From positions 1 to 6,838 of the forward strand of contig CAJMRP010000105.1 of assembly GCA_905215765.1 (NCBI GenBank): a stretch of 6,838 bases of DNA, written 5' to 3'. The notes under the pieces were generated by a model. It saw only the letters and a list, made by a program, of their open reading frames with translations. It ran no database searches and was not told the origin of the DNA. The translations under genes were made by a program, and so were the position numbers. Source of the stretch: an uncultured bacterium. Lineage in GTDB: Bacteria > Actinomycetota > Coriobacteriia > Coriobacteriales > Coriobacteriaceae. The stretch's first letter is position 1. Every line of letters begins with the position of its first letter. Positions 1 through 5,541 of this stretch are shown here, piece after piece.

Positions 1-65
1 GGCCCTTGCGGCGTAGTCGCTATTTATTCAGTCCAAGTTTCGGGGTGCAGTTCACAGGCACCTTT

Positions 66-121
66 GTGGTGGTTTTTATTGGGGCGACTTTTTTGAAGGC
101 AGTTGACGCTAAAACCACCGC
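66..121. repeat. Weak imperfect inverted repeat in gene-free region
   Basis: The 9-bp arms GGTGGTTTT (68-76) and AAAACCACC (111-119) are perfect reverse complements around a 34-base loop that contains a run of six T. CAGTCC (29-34) and GGACTG (153-158) could pair outside it, but the rest of the flanks do not match well. Positions 1-181 otherwise hold nothing I can assign: no open frame with a ribosome binding site and no recognisable end of an upstream gene. It may be a decayed member of the palindromic elements found elsewhere in the window. Confidence 0.3.
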
Positions 122-183
122 GAGAAGCACTGGTTCACGCATCTTTTGCTGCGGACTGGCTCAATTTGGTTTCGATTCGGGCT

Positions 184-303
184 AAGTGAGTAGACTTTTT
201 GGCGCAGGCCGAGCACAAAACACATCTTCCTTTGTAAAACCGCAAGTCACAGAGGTGGCTATTTTTGGGTGTGCTCGGCAGATCGTAAAAAGTCTACTCA
301 CTT
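184..303. repeat. Palindromic intergenic element, 120 bp
   Basis: Perfect 17-bp outer arms, AAGTGAGTAGACTTTTT (184-200) and its reverse complement (287-303), enclose a symmetric 7x7 internal loop. A second perfect stem follows, GCCGAGCACA (208-217) with TGTGCTCGGC (270-279), and then an inner stem CCTTTGT (229-235) with ACAGAGG (249-255) that has one G-U pair. The whole unit can form one long interrupted hairpin. It has no U-tract positioned like an intrinsic terminator and encodes no credible protein. It shares ACTTTTTGGCG and AAAACCGCA with the element at 6598-6777, so the two probably belong to one family of non-autonomous or REP/MITE-like repeats. That classification is inference. Confidence 0.75.
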
Positions 304-351
304 GGAATTTTGCCCTTTGGTCGTGGGGGTTGCTGGTCCCGTTTTGGTCGT

Positions 352-383
352 CGAGAGAGGGTGAATTGAAGCGCCTCTTCTCG
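352..383. repeat. Inverted repeat around the putative yitT-like -35 box
   Basis: CGAGAGAGG (352-360) pairs with CCTCTTCTCG (374-383) with one bulged base. The 13-base loop contains TTGAAG, a possible -35 hexamer. This geometry would suit an operator for a dimeric regulator, or simply a hairpin in read-through RNA. A direct repeat TTTGGTCGT (316-324 and 343-351) lies just upstream. No known operator consensus is recognised. Confidence 0.3.
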
Positions 384-397
384 CTCCATGCTACAAT
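366..397 (+). promoter_or_regulatory. Probable promoter of the YitT-family gene
   Basis: TACAAT (392-397) matches the -10 consensus at 5 of 6 bases. It is preceded by TGC (389-391), giving an extended -10. TTGAAG (366-371) is a possible -35 at a long 20-bp spacing, so the extended -10 may carry most of the activity. The predicted start near 404 leaves a leader of about 39 nt before the GTG at 443. Confidence 0.45.
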
Positions 398-442
398 CGC
401 GGGCACGCCCCACAACTATATCTGCCTTCGAAAGGAGCCTAC

Positions 443-1450
443 GTGGCGAACGCCATCGATCAGCTCACGGACCGCGTGCTCGTACTCGGCCGCCTCACCA
501 TCGTTCGCCGTGCCATTACTGCCGTGGCGGTCACAATTTCCGCCGTTCTCCAGACATTTCTGATCCAGGCGTTCATTCGGCCCGCCGACCTGCTTCCGAG
601 CGGTCTCACCGGTGTCGCGGTCCTGCTCGATCGCGTTACCTCGCTCGGCGGCGTTCACATCGACATCTCGCTCGGTATGCTCGCGCTCAACATCCCCGTG
701 GCGCTCCTATGCTGGAGCGGCATTAGCAAGCGCTTCGTCATCTTCTCGATGATGCAGGTCGTGCTCTCGTCGCTGTTCCTCAACGTCTTTCACTTCGCTC
801 CATTTTTGGGCGACAAGATCATGCTCATCATTTTTGGCGGCGTGGTCTCGGGTCTGGGCGCTGCCATCGCGCTTAAATCCGGTGCATCCACCGGCGGCAC
901 CGACTTTATCGCGCTGTGGGTTTCCAACCACACGGGCAAGACCATCTGGGGCGTCATCTTTGGTTTCAACTGCTTTATCCTGGCGATCTTTGGCTTTATG
1001 TTTGGCTGGGACAAGGCGGCGTATTCCATCGTGTTCCAGTTTATTTCGACCAAGACCATCGACAGTTTTTATCGTCGCTACGATCGCGTGACGCTGCAGA
1101 TCACGACGCGTAAGGCAGACGAGGTCATGACTGTCTACGTAAACCATTTTCAGCACGGCATTAGCTGCGCCGAGGTCGTCGGCGGATACAGCCGCGAAAA
1201 GATGTACCTGCTGAACACCGTTGTCTCGACCTACGAGAGCCAGGACATTATCAAGCTGGTGTGCGACGTTGATCCCGGCGCCGTGATCAACGTGTTCCAC
1301 ACGCTCAACTTTGTGGGCGGCTGGTGGGGTGGTCATGTCGACGAGCCCATGCCCACGGCCGTACCCGATCCCGACAAGCCCGCACGTATGGCCAGCAGGC
1401 GGGCGCACCTCTGCGAGCAGGACAGCCTGCAGCAGGATGACGGGAAGTAG
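443..1450 (+). CDS. YitT family membrane protein with C-terminal DUF2179 domain
   Basis: This 335-residue protein matches the YitT (DUF161 plus DUF2179) family, common in Firmicutes and Actinobacteria and of unproven biochemical function. Residues about 20-190 contain five or six hydrophobic segments, roughly 20-45, 52-66, 75-92, 98-117, 125-146 and 168-188. Family motifs include RPADLLPSGLTG (46-57) and GASTGGTDFIA (147-157). Residues about 216-298 form the soluble DUF2179 domain, with the conserved GGYSREKMYLLNTVV (247-261) and a DVDPGAVINV stretch (275-284). The tail after 300 is charged and proline-rich, and probably disordered. The GTG at 443 is chosen because AAAGGAG (431-437) sits 5 nt upstream. 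The gene looks monocistronic, with its own promoter and a terminator-like hairpin at 1499-1529. The family call is firm; any transport role is inference. Confidence 0.92.
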   Translation: MANAIDQLTDRVLVLGRLTIVRRAITAVAVTISAVLQTFLIQAFIRPADLLPSGLTGVAVLLDRVTSLGGVHIDISLGMLALNIPVALLCWSGISKRFVIFSMMQVVLSSLFLNVFHFAPFLGDKIMLIIFGGVVSGLGAAIALKSGASTGGTDFIALWVSNHTGKTIWGVIFGFNCFILAIFGFMFGWDKAAYSIVFQFISTKTIDSFYRRYDRVTLQITTRKADEVMTVYVNHFQHGISCAEVVGGYSREKMYLLNTVVSTYESQDIIKLVCDVDPGAVINVFHTLNFVGGWWGGHVDEPMPTAVPDPDKPARMASRRAHLCEQDSLQQDDGK

Positions 1451-1498
1451 GGTTTTGGCATTTTGCCGGCCAAGCGTAGTCCATCCGAACGAGCCTCC

Positions 1499-1529
1499 CG
1501 AAAGCCCCGTTGCTTTCGAGGGGCTCTCG
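1499..1529 (+). terminator. Probable intrinsic terminator of the YitT-family gene
   Basis: CGAAAGCCCC (1499-1508) pairs with GGGGCTCTCG (1520-1529), 10 positions with one A-C mismatch, around an 11-base loop. A short TTT run follows at 1530-1532. It lies 48 bp after the stop codon. The stem is good but the U-tract is weak, so termination may be partial. Confidence 0.6.
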
Positions 1530-1537
1530 TTTGCCCA

Positions 1538-1596
1538 GATAAAACCTACCAAAATGAAGCTGTCGCTTTTTGGTAGGGAGGGTGTATCGTTTTATC
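1538..1596. repeat. Small nested palindrome upstream of the first GntR gene
   Basis: Outer arms GATAAAAC (1538-1545) and GTTTTATC (1589-1596) are perfect complements. Inside, CTACCAAAA (1546-1554) pairs with TTTTGGTAG (1568-1576), and AAGC (1557-1560) with GCTT (1565-1568) around TGTC as an alternative inner tip. An unpaired 12-base bulge (1577-1588) lies on the right side. It could be a small repeat element, a hairpin in the regulator's leader RNA, or an extra transcription stop. It is not a clean terminator, because a T-tract does not follow the stem. Confidence 0.5.
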
Positions 1597-1616
1597 AATA
1601 TGAGGTAACATGAAAC

Positions 1617-1636
1617 TAGACGTTATATACGTATTA
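1617..1636. promoter_or_regulatory. Possible autoregulatory operator of the first GntR gene
   Basis: The 20-bp stretch reads TA-N2-ACGT-N-ATAT-N-ACGT-N2-TA, a pseudopalindrome centred 44 bp before the ATG. Its core GTTATATAC resembles the HutC-subfamily GntR site (GTNTANAC), but is one base longer than the published consensus. GntR/UTRA regulators often repress their own genes, so this is a plausible operator. The tandem TTTCGATA TTTCGATA (1641-1656) just downstream could also contribute. I could not identify a convincing -35/-10 pair here. Confidence 0.3.
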
Positions 1637-1669
1637 GTTATTTCGATATTTCGATAAGAATGGTCAGAT

Positions 1670-2389
1670 ATGCCCGCGCCCAAAAATGCACCGCTTTACC
1701 AGCAGATTTACGACGAAATCAAGGATGCGATCGAGAAAGGTGTTTATGCACCCAAGGAGCGTATTCCGTCCGAGCTTGAGCTAGCCGAGCAGTACGACGT
1801 GAGCCGCATTACGGTGCGCCGCGCCGTCGAGGAGCTGTGCTCCGATGGCTACCTGGTTAAGCAGCAGGGCCGTGGCACCTTTGTCTCCACGCCGCACATC
1901 AATCGTCAGTTCCACGCCTCGACGTTGCAGACGTTTACCGCGCTGTGTGCCGGCAATGGCATGAAGGCCGGTGCGCACGTGATCGATCGCCAGATCGTTC
2001 CGGCGCGCCAAAACGAGATGGAGTTCTTTGGCCTGCAGAAGGATGCGCTGCTGCTGCATATCAAGCGCGTGCGTACGGCCGACGGCGAGCCCATCTTTGA
2101 GGAGAACATCTTTGTGCCGTTTGATGCCTACCGCGAGCTGTTGACGGCCGATCTTGAGGACAAGTCGATTTTTGCCGAGGTCGAGCGTGTTGGCGGAATC
2201 CCGATTGTCTCGGTTGGCTACCGCACGGTCGAGGCCGTTCGTGCCAATACCGAGCAGGCGGCCGAGTTGGGCATTGCTCCGCACGATCCGCTGCTCAACC
2301 TGCGTGCCAGCTTTACCGGTCCCAATGGAGAGCCGGTCCTGATGGGTAAGCAGTACTACGTGGGTAGCCGCTACGTCATGGTTATGTAG
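1670..2389 (+). CDS. GntR family transcriptional regulator, HutC/UTRA type (first copy)
   Basis: This 239-residue cytoplasmic DNA-binding protein has a GntR winged helix-turn-helix at residues about 8-72. It begins PLYQQIYDEIKDAI, has the recognition-helix region SRITVRRAVEEL (45-56) and ends in the wing signature QQGRGTFV (65-72). Residues about 92-232 form the UTRA effector domain, with RVRTADGEPIFEEN (133-146) and the terminal YYVGSRYV (229-236) typical of HutC-type repressors that bind phosphorylated sugars, amino sugars or related ligands. Length is normal for the family. The ribosome binding site is poor (AAGAATGG at 1657-1663), so expression may be low, as is common for repressors. By hand alignment 44 of 65 wHTH residues match the second GntR protein in this window. 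Its ligand and targets cannot be read from the sequence, and no obvious metabolic gene adjoins it. Confidence 0.93.
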   Translation: MPAPKNAPLYQQIYDEIKDAIEKGVYAPKERIPSELELAEQYDVSRITVRRAVEELCSDGYLVKQQGRGTFVSTPHINRQFHASTLQTFTALCAGNGMKAGAHVIDRQIVPARQNEMEFFGLQKDALLLHIKRVRTADGEPIFEENIFVPFDAYRELLTADLEDKSIFAEVERVGGIPIVSVGYRTVEAVRANTEQAAELGIAPHDPLLNLRASFTGPNGEPVLMGKQYYVGSRYVMVM

Positions 2390-2395
2390 CTCTAG

Positions 2396-2421
2396 TTGCG
2401 CGGTTTTACCAAACCGCGTAA
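2396..2421. terminator. Strong hairpin after the first GntR gene, possible terminator
   Basis: TTGCGCGGTTT (2396-2406) pairs with AAACCGCGTAA (2411-2421), 11 positions with one G-U pair, around the tetraloop TACC. It begins 7 bp after the GntR stop, which is the right place for a terminator. No U-tract follows, so it may be a weak stop or a 3' end protecting mRNA structure. Confidence 0.5.
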
Positions 2422-2462
2422 CGGCTCGACGCTGTAAACGCCCCTAAGCGGCAATCTGCAGA

Positions 2463-2530
2463 ATGAGCGTGGAAAATCTCCCGTTTTTGGCTTGGTGACG
2501 GGCTTAAAGTGGGAGATTATCCACGCTCAT
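2463..2530. repeat. Palindromic intergenic element between gntR and recQ
   Basis: The 20-bp arms, ATGAGCGTGG followed by AAAATCTCCC (2463-2482), and the right arm GGGAGATTAT then CCACGCTCAT (2511-2530), match at 19 of 20 positions around a 28-base loop containing TTTTTGG. A partial third arm, ATCCACGCTC (2548-2557), directly repeats 2519-2528, so the left arm could pair with either copy. No protein is encoded. It resembles the other intergenic palindromes of this window in layout, but not in arm sequence. Confidence 0.7.
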
Positions 2531-2619
2531 CAGGAAAGTGTCCAAAAATCCACGCTCGTTCGCCTTGGATTGCATCGCCCGTGGCCGGCAGCCGCGCGGC
2601 ACCGGTCCGCGTGGCGGCG

Positions 2620-2656
2620 TATAATCGGCGGCAGATGACTTGGACGTTAGGAAACC
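2620..2656 (+). promoter_or_regulatory. Probable recQ promoter (-10) and ribosome binding site
   Basis: TATAAT (2620-2625) is a perfect -10 hexamer in an otherwise very GC-rich stretch. No good -35 lies at the expected position near 2597-2602. The predicted transcription start is near 2632. TTAGGAAA (2647-2654), with its AGGA core at 2649-2652, provides a moderately strong ribosome binding site 4 nt before the ATG at 2657, which supports that start over the in-frame ATG at 2669. Confidence 0.5.
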
Positions 2657-4636
2657 ATGACCGATAGCATGCAGCAGATGGCGCTCGACACGCTCGGCGC
2701 CTATTTTGGCTACACCTCGTTTCGCCCGGGACAGGACCGCATGGTCGATGCGATCCTTGCCGGTCGCGATGCGTTGGGTGTTATGCCCACGGGCGCCGGC
2801 AAGTCCATTTGCTACCAGGTGCCGGCGCTCATGCTGCCCGGCATCACCTTTGTGGTGAGTCCGCTGCTGTCGCTTATGGAGGACCAGACCCGTGCGTTGC
2901 TCGTGGCGGGTGCGCGACCCAGCTATCTCAACTCCAGCCTTACCCCGGCCCAGCAAAACACCGTGCTCAAGCGGGCGCGCGAGGGCCGCTATCAGCTTAT
3001 GTACGTGGCGCCCGAGCGCTTGCTTGAGCCGCGTTTTTTAGCTTTTGCGCAGGAGGCCGCGGCGCACGGCGGCATTGGCGTGCCGCTCGTGGCCATTGAC
3101 GAGGCCCACTGCGTAAGCCAATGGGGCCAGGATTTCCGCCCCGCCTACCTGCAGATTCGCGAGTTTATCGATTCCCTGCCGCTGCGCCCCATCGTGGCGG
3201 CCTTTACCGCTACGGCGACCGAGCGTGTGCGCGCGGACATCCAGCAGATGCTCGGCCTGCAAAATCCCGCGACGGTGGTGACGGGCTTCGATCGCAAGAA
3301 CCTCTACTTTGGCTGCGAGGAAATGGGCGACAAGGCCAAGGCCGCGTGGGTGCGCGACTATGTGATCGCGCATTCGAGCGAGAGCGGCATCGTGTATTGC
3401 TCGACCCGCAAGACGGTCGATGCGCTGGCAGGCGAGCTTGCCGAGGCGCTGGGCCCCAGCGGCATTCGCGTTGGCCGCTACCATGCCGGCATGGGCAACG
3501 ACGCCCGCCGCCAAAGCCAGCGCGCCTTTATCGATGACGATATCCAGGTGATGGTTGCCACCAACGCCTTTGGCATGGGCATCGACAAGCCCAACGTGCG
3601 CTACGTGATCCACAACAACGTGCCCGAGAGCATCGAGGCCTACTACCAGGAGGCGGGCCGCGCCGGCCGCGATGGCGATCCGGCCAGCTGCTACCTGTTG
3701 TGGAACGGCAACGATTTTCGCATGCGCCGCTTTCTGATCGACCGCGGCGATGCTGCCGATGAGGCGCTCGACGACGAGCAACGCGCGTGGGCGCTCCAGA
3801 ATCGATATCGTCTGCTCAGCCAGATGGAGGGCTACTGCAATACCACTGGCTGCCTGCGCGAATACATGCTGCGCTACTTTGGCGACGAAGCCGCGGCCGA
3901 GCATGCCGCGGCTGGTACGGGCAGCGCCGCCACGGACGAGGCCGAGGGCTGCGGCAACTGCAGCAACTGCCTCACGCAGTTCGAGGTCGAGGACGTCACC
4001 GATATGGCCCGCGCTGCCGTGCGCTATGTGGCCACGCGTCCCATGCGCTTTGGCAAGTCGCTCATCGCCGATGTGCTTCACGGCGGCAACACCGAGCGCA
4101 TTCGCCAGATGCATCTGGACGAGGACCGCGGCTATGGTGAGCTGTCGAGCGAATCGGTCGGGCGCATCAAGGACATCATCGGCCAGCTGTGCGGCCGCGG
4201 TTATCTGGCTACCTCGCAGGGGCAGTACCCGGTCGTGGGGCTGGGCCCGCGTGCCGCCGAGGTCGAGGATGAGGCGTTTGCCTTTACCGTTAAGCGTCGT
4301 GCGTCCAAGCACAAGGCCTCGGCCCGTGCCCGCCGCGCGGTGGATCTGCTGCGTGAGGAGGCCGAGCTAGATCAGCGCCCGCGCGTGGGTGACGATGCCG
4401 AGCTGTTCGAGCGCCTGCGTGCCCTGCGCAAGGAGATTTCGACCGAGCTGGAGATGGCGCCGTACATGGTCTTCTCTGACAAGGCCCTGCGCGGCCTGTG
4501 CCGCCTACGACCTCAGACACGCGACGAGCTTATCCAGGTCAACGGTATTGGCGAGAAAAAGGCCGATGCCTTTGGCGAGCAGTTTATGGCGGCGATTGAA
4601 GAGTTTGAGTCCGAGCATGCACGGAATGGAGCATAA
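2657..4636 (+). CDS. recQ: ATP-dependent DNA helicase RecQ
   Basis: RecQ is a 3'-5' DNA helicase acting in recombination repair and the RecF pathway. This 659-residue protein has every expected part. Motif 0 is GYTSFRPGQ (18-26), Walker A TGAGKS (45-50), the DEAH box IDEAHC (147-152) and the aromatic-rich loop SQWGQDFRP (154-162). Motif III is FTATATE (183-189) and motif VI is QEAGRAGRDG (331-340). The zinc-binding cysteines are C399, C432, C435 and C438, matching the CRR...CGNCxxC pattern of Escherichia coli RecQ, with an extra C393. An RQC winged helix spans about 445-540 and an HRDC domain about 580-655, including LIQVNGIGEKKADAFG. It is about 50 residues longer than the E. coli protein, partly from an Ala/Gly/Glu-rich insert at about 410-430 between the zinc ligands. 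The next gene starts 2 nt after the stop, suggesting an operon. Confidence 0.98.
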   Translation: MTDSMQQMALDTLGAYFGYTSFRPGQDRMVDAILAGRDALGVMPTGAGKSICYQVPALMLPGITFVVSPLLSLMEDQTRALLVAGARPSYLNSSLTPAQQNTVLKRAREGRYQLMYVAPERLLEPRFLAFAQEAAAHGGIGVPLVAIDEAHCVSQWGQDFRPAYLQIREFIDSLPLRPIVAAFTATATERVRADIQQMLGLQNPATVVTGFDRKNLYFGCEEMGDKAKAAWVRDYVIAHSSESGIVYCSTRKTVDALAGELAEALGPSGIRVGRYHAGMGNDARRQSQRAFIDDDIQVMVATNAFGMGIDKPNVRYVIHNNVPESIEAYYQEAGRAGRDGDPASCYLLWNGNDFRMRRFLIDRGDAADEALDDEQRAWALQNRYRLLSQMEGYCNTTGCLREYMLRYFGDEAAAEHAAAGTGSAATDEAEGCGNCSNCLTQFEVEDVTDMARAAVRYVATRPMRFGKSLIADVLHGGNTERIRQMHLDEDRGYGELSSESVGRIKDIIGQLCGRGYLATSQGQYPVVGLGPRAAEVEDEAFAFTVKRRASKHKASARARRAVDLLREEAELDQRPRVGDDAELFERLRALRKEISTELEMAPYMVFSDKALRGLCRLRPQTRDELIQVNGIGEKKADAFGEQFMAAIEEFESEHARNGA

Positions 4637-4641
4637 CGATG
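4628..4641 (+). promoter_or_regulatory. Ribosome binding site of the second GntR gene inside the recQ 3' end
   Basis: GGAG (4628-4631) lies within the last codons of recQ, 7 nt before the ATG at 4639. The recQ stop TAA is at 4634-4636. This arrangement fixes the regulator's start and implies translational coupling to recQ. Confidence 0.7.
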
Positions 4642-5394
4642 GCATCCGACGATAAAACCGAGCGCACTGAGGTGTCCGCCGTGCCGCTGTACCAGCAGGT
4701 TATGGACGACCTAAAGGGCGAGATCGCGCGCGGCGTGTACGCATCCGGCTCGCGCATTCCTTCCGAGATGGAGCTCGCGAAGTACTACGGCGTGGGACGC
4801 ATCACCGTGCGCCGCGCCGTCGAGGAGCTGTCGCGCGCGGGGTATCTCAACCGCCAGCAGGGGAGGGGCACGTTTGTGTGTGCGCCCAAGCTCAAACGCA
4901 AGATTGTCCAGAAGGGTGACGTTCAGAGCTTTTCCGAGGGTTGCGCCGCCAACGACATGGTGGCCGGAGCACGTCTGGTGTCGCGCACGGTGGTTGCGGC
5001 GACGCGCGAGGACGCGGCGTTTTTTGGGGTGGAACCCGGCTGCGAGCTCATCGTGGTCGAGCGCGTGCGCACGGCAGATGGCGTGCCCGTCATGCTCGAG
5101 AACAACGCCTTTGTGCTGGCCGACCATCCCTATCTGCAGACGCTTGCCGACAAGGACCTCACGGACAATTCCATCTTTGCGCTCGTTGCCGAGCGTTCGG
5201 GTCGCGCGCCGCTCAAGTCCGACCCCTGCACCGTGGAGATTGCGCTTGCCGATGCTCAAGCGGCCCCGCTGCTGGAGGTGCCGGTCGGCGAGCCGCTCTT
5301 CTATATGGAGGCTTACTTTACCGATGAGGACGAGCGGCCCTTGCTGCTCGGACGCCAAAAGATCGTGGGCTCGCGCTACGTCTTCGACATCTAA
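4639..5394 (+). CDS. GntR family transcriptional regulator, HutC/UTRA type (second copy, FrlR-like context)
   Basis: This 251-residue repressor-type protein has a short charged N-terminal extension (1-15). The GntR winged helix follows at about 16-80 (PLYQQVMDDLKGEI; recognition region GRITVRRAVEEL at 53-64; QQGRGTFV at 73-80). The UTRA ligand domain spans about 100-245, with ERVRTADGVPVMLEN (141-155) and the C-terminal IVGSRYVF (242-249). UTRA domains bind phosphorylated sugars or related metabolites. It starts 2 nt downstream of recQ, which it probably follows on one transcript. The next gene is an FrlB-like deglycase whose promoter has two pairs of 10-bp-spaced direct repeats. Repression of that gene, relieved by a glycated amino acid or its phosphate, is the likeliest role by analogy with FrlR-type regulators. 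No hairpin terminator follows, so read-through into the next gene is possible. Family call firm, target inferred. Confidence 0.93.
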   Translation: MASDDKTERTEVSAVPLYQQVMDDLKGEIARGVYASGSRIPSEMELAKYYGVGRITVRRAVEELSRAGYLNRQQGRGTFVCAPKLKRKIVQKGDVQSFSEGCAANDMVAGARLVSRTVVAATREDAAFFGVEPGCELIVVERVRTADGVPVMLENNAFVLADHPYLQTLADKDLTDNSIFALVAERSGRAPLKSDPCTVEIALADAQAAPLLEVPVGEPLFYMEAYFTDEDERPLLLGRQKIVGSRYVFDI

Positions 5395-5403
5395 CGTCCA
5401 CAG

Positions 5404-5422
5404 ATAGAACAATATAGAACAA
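5404..5422 (+). promoter_or_regulatory. Direct-repeat operator candidate, upstream pair
   Basis: ATAGAACAA occurs twice, at 5404-5412 and 5414-5422, separated by one base, so the period is exactly 10 bp and both copies face the same side of the helix. A matching pair lies at 5466-5484. The site is about 50-70 bp upstream of the predicted transcription start. It is most simply a binding site for the GntR protein encoded just upstream, or for an activator. Confidence 0.55.
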
Positions 5423-5427
5423 GTTTG

Positions 5428-5442
5428 GTGAAATGACTTCAC
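5428..5442. promoter_or_regulatory. Palindromic operator candidate over the -35
   Basis: GTGAAATGACTTCAC is a perfect inverted repeat of 5-bp half-sites (GTGAA and TTCAC) with a 5-bp spacer. It overlaps the putative -35 at 5438-5443, a classical repressor position. It differs from the direct repeats that flank it and so may bind a second factor. Confidence 0.4.
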
Positions 5443-5467
5443 GTGCATCGTCGTGCGTGCTATAAAT
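5438..5467 (+). promoter_or_regulatory. Promoter of the FrlB-like gene
   Basis: TATAAA (5461-5466) is preceded by TGC (5458-5460), forming an extended -10. TTCACG (5438-5443) matches the -35 consensus at 4 of 6 bases with an ideal 17-bp spacer. The transcription start is predicted near 5473, giving a leader of about 65 nt. Confidence 0.6.
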
Positions 5468-5484
5468 AGGACAACATAGAACGA
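5466..5484 (+). promoter_or_regulatory. Direct-repeat operator candidate, start-site pair
   Basis: ATAGGACAA (5466-5474) and ATAGAACGA (5476-5484) repeat the upstream ATAGAACAA motif with one change each and keep the same 10-bp period. The pair begins 62 bp downstream of the first pair, about six helical turns. It covers the end of the -10 and the predicted transcription start, so a bound protein should block initiation. Confidence 0.55.
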
Positions 5485-5509
5485 CCGCAGGTACGAGCTG
5501 CCGTCGTTC
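5479..5509 (+). promoter_or_regulatory. 5'-UTR hairpin of the FrlB-like gene
   Basis: GAACGAC (5479-5485) pairs with GTCGTTC (5503-5509), and inside that GCAG (5487-5490) pairs with CTGC (5498-5501) across one C-C mismatch. The loop is GTACGAG. The structure would begin about 6 nt from the predicted 5' end of the mRNA and end 13 nt before the ribosome binding site. It leaves the ribosome binding site free and has no U-tract. A role in mRNA stability is more likely than attenuation. Confidence 0.45.
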
Positions 5510-5522
5510 AAGGCTGCCACAC

Positions 5523-5541
5523 AAGGAGGAACATCACCGTG
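5523..5541 (+). promoter_or_regulatory. Strong ribosome binding site and GTG start of the FrlB-like gene
   Basis: AAGGAGG (5523-5529) is a full anti-16S match 9 nt before the GTG at 5539. This fixes the start and predicts high translation. Confidence 0.8.

Noticed and set aside
186..563. 125-codon + strand frame starting inside the palindrome
   Set aside because: It runs through the palindromic element and the promoter and overlaps the start of the YitT-family gene in another frame. There is no ribosome binding site before its ATG-type start and the product is unlike any protein family I know.
707..1552. 281-codon minus-strand frame over the YitT-family gene
   Set aside because: Antisense shadow of a well-supported membrane protein gene, with a product rich in His, Asp and Arg and lacking any family motif.
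3038..4312. Long open frame on the minus strand (424 codons)
   Set aside because: It lies entirely within recQ, whose + strand product has all the helicase motifs. In high-GC genes the antisense frame is often open by codon bias. Its product is a low-complexity Ala/Val/His/Arg-rich sequence without recognisable domains.
5479..5509. Riboswitch or attenuator in the leader of the FrlB-like gene
   Set aside because: The leader is only about 65 nt long, with one simple hairpin, no terminator/antiterminator pair and no known aptamer pattern.
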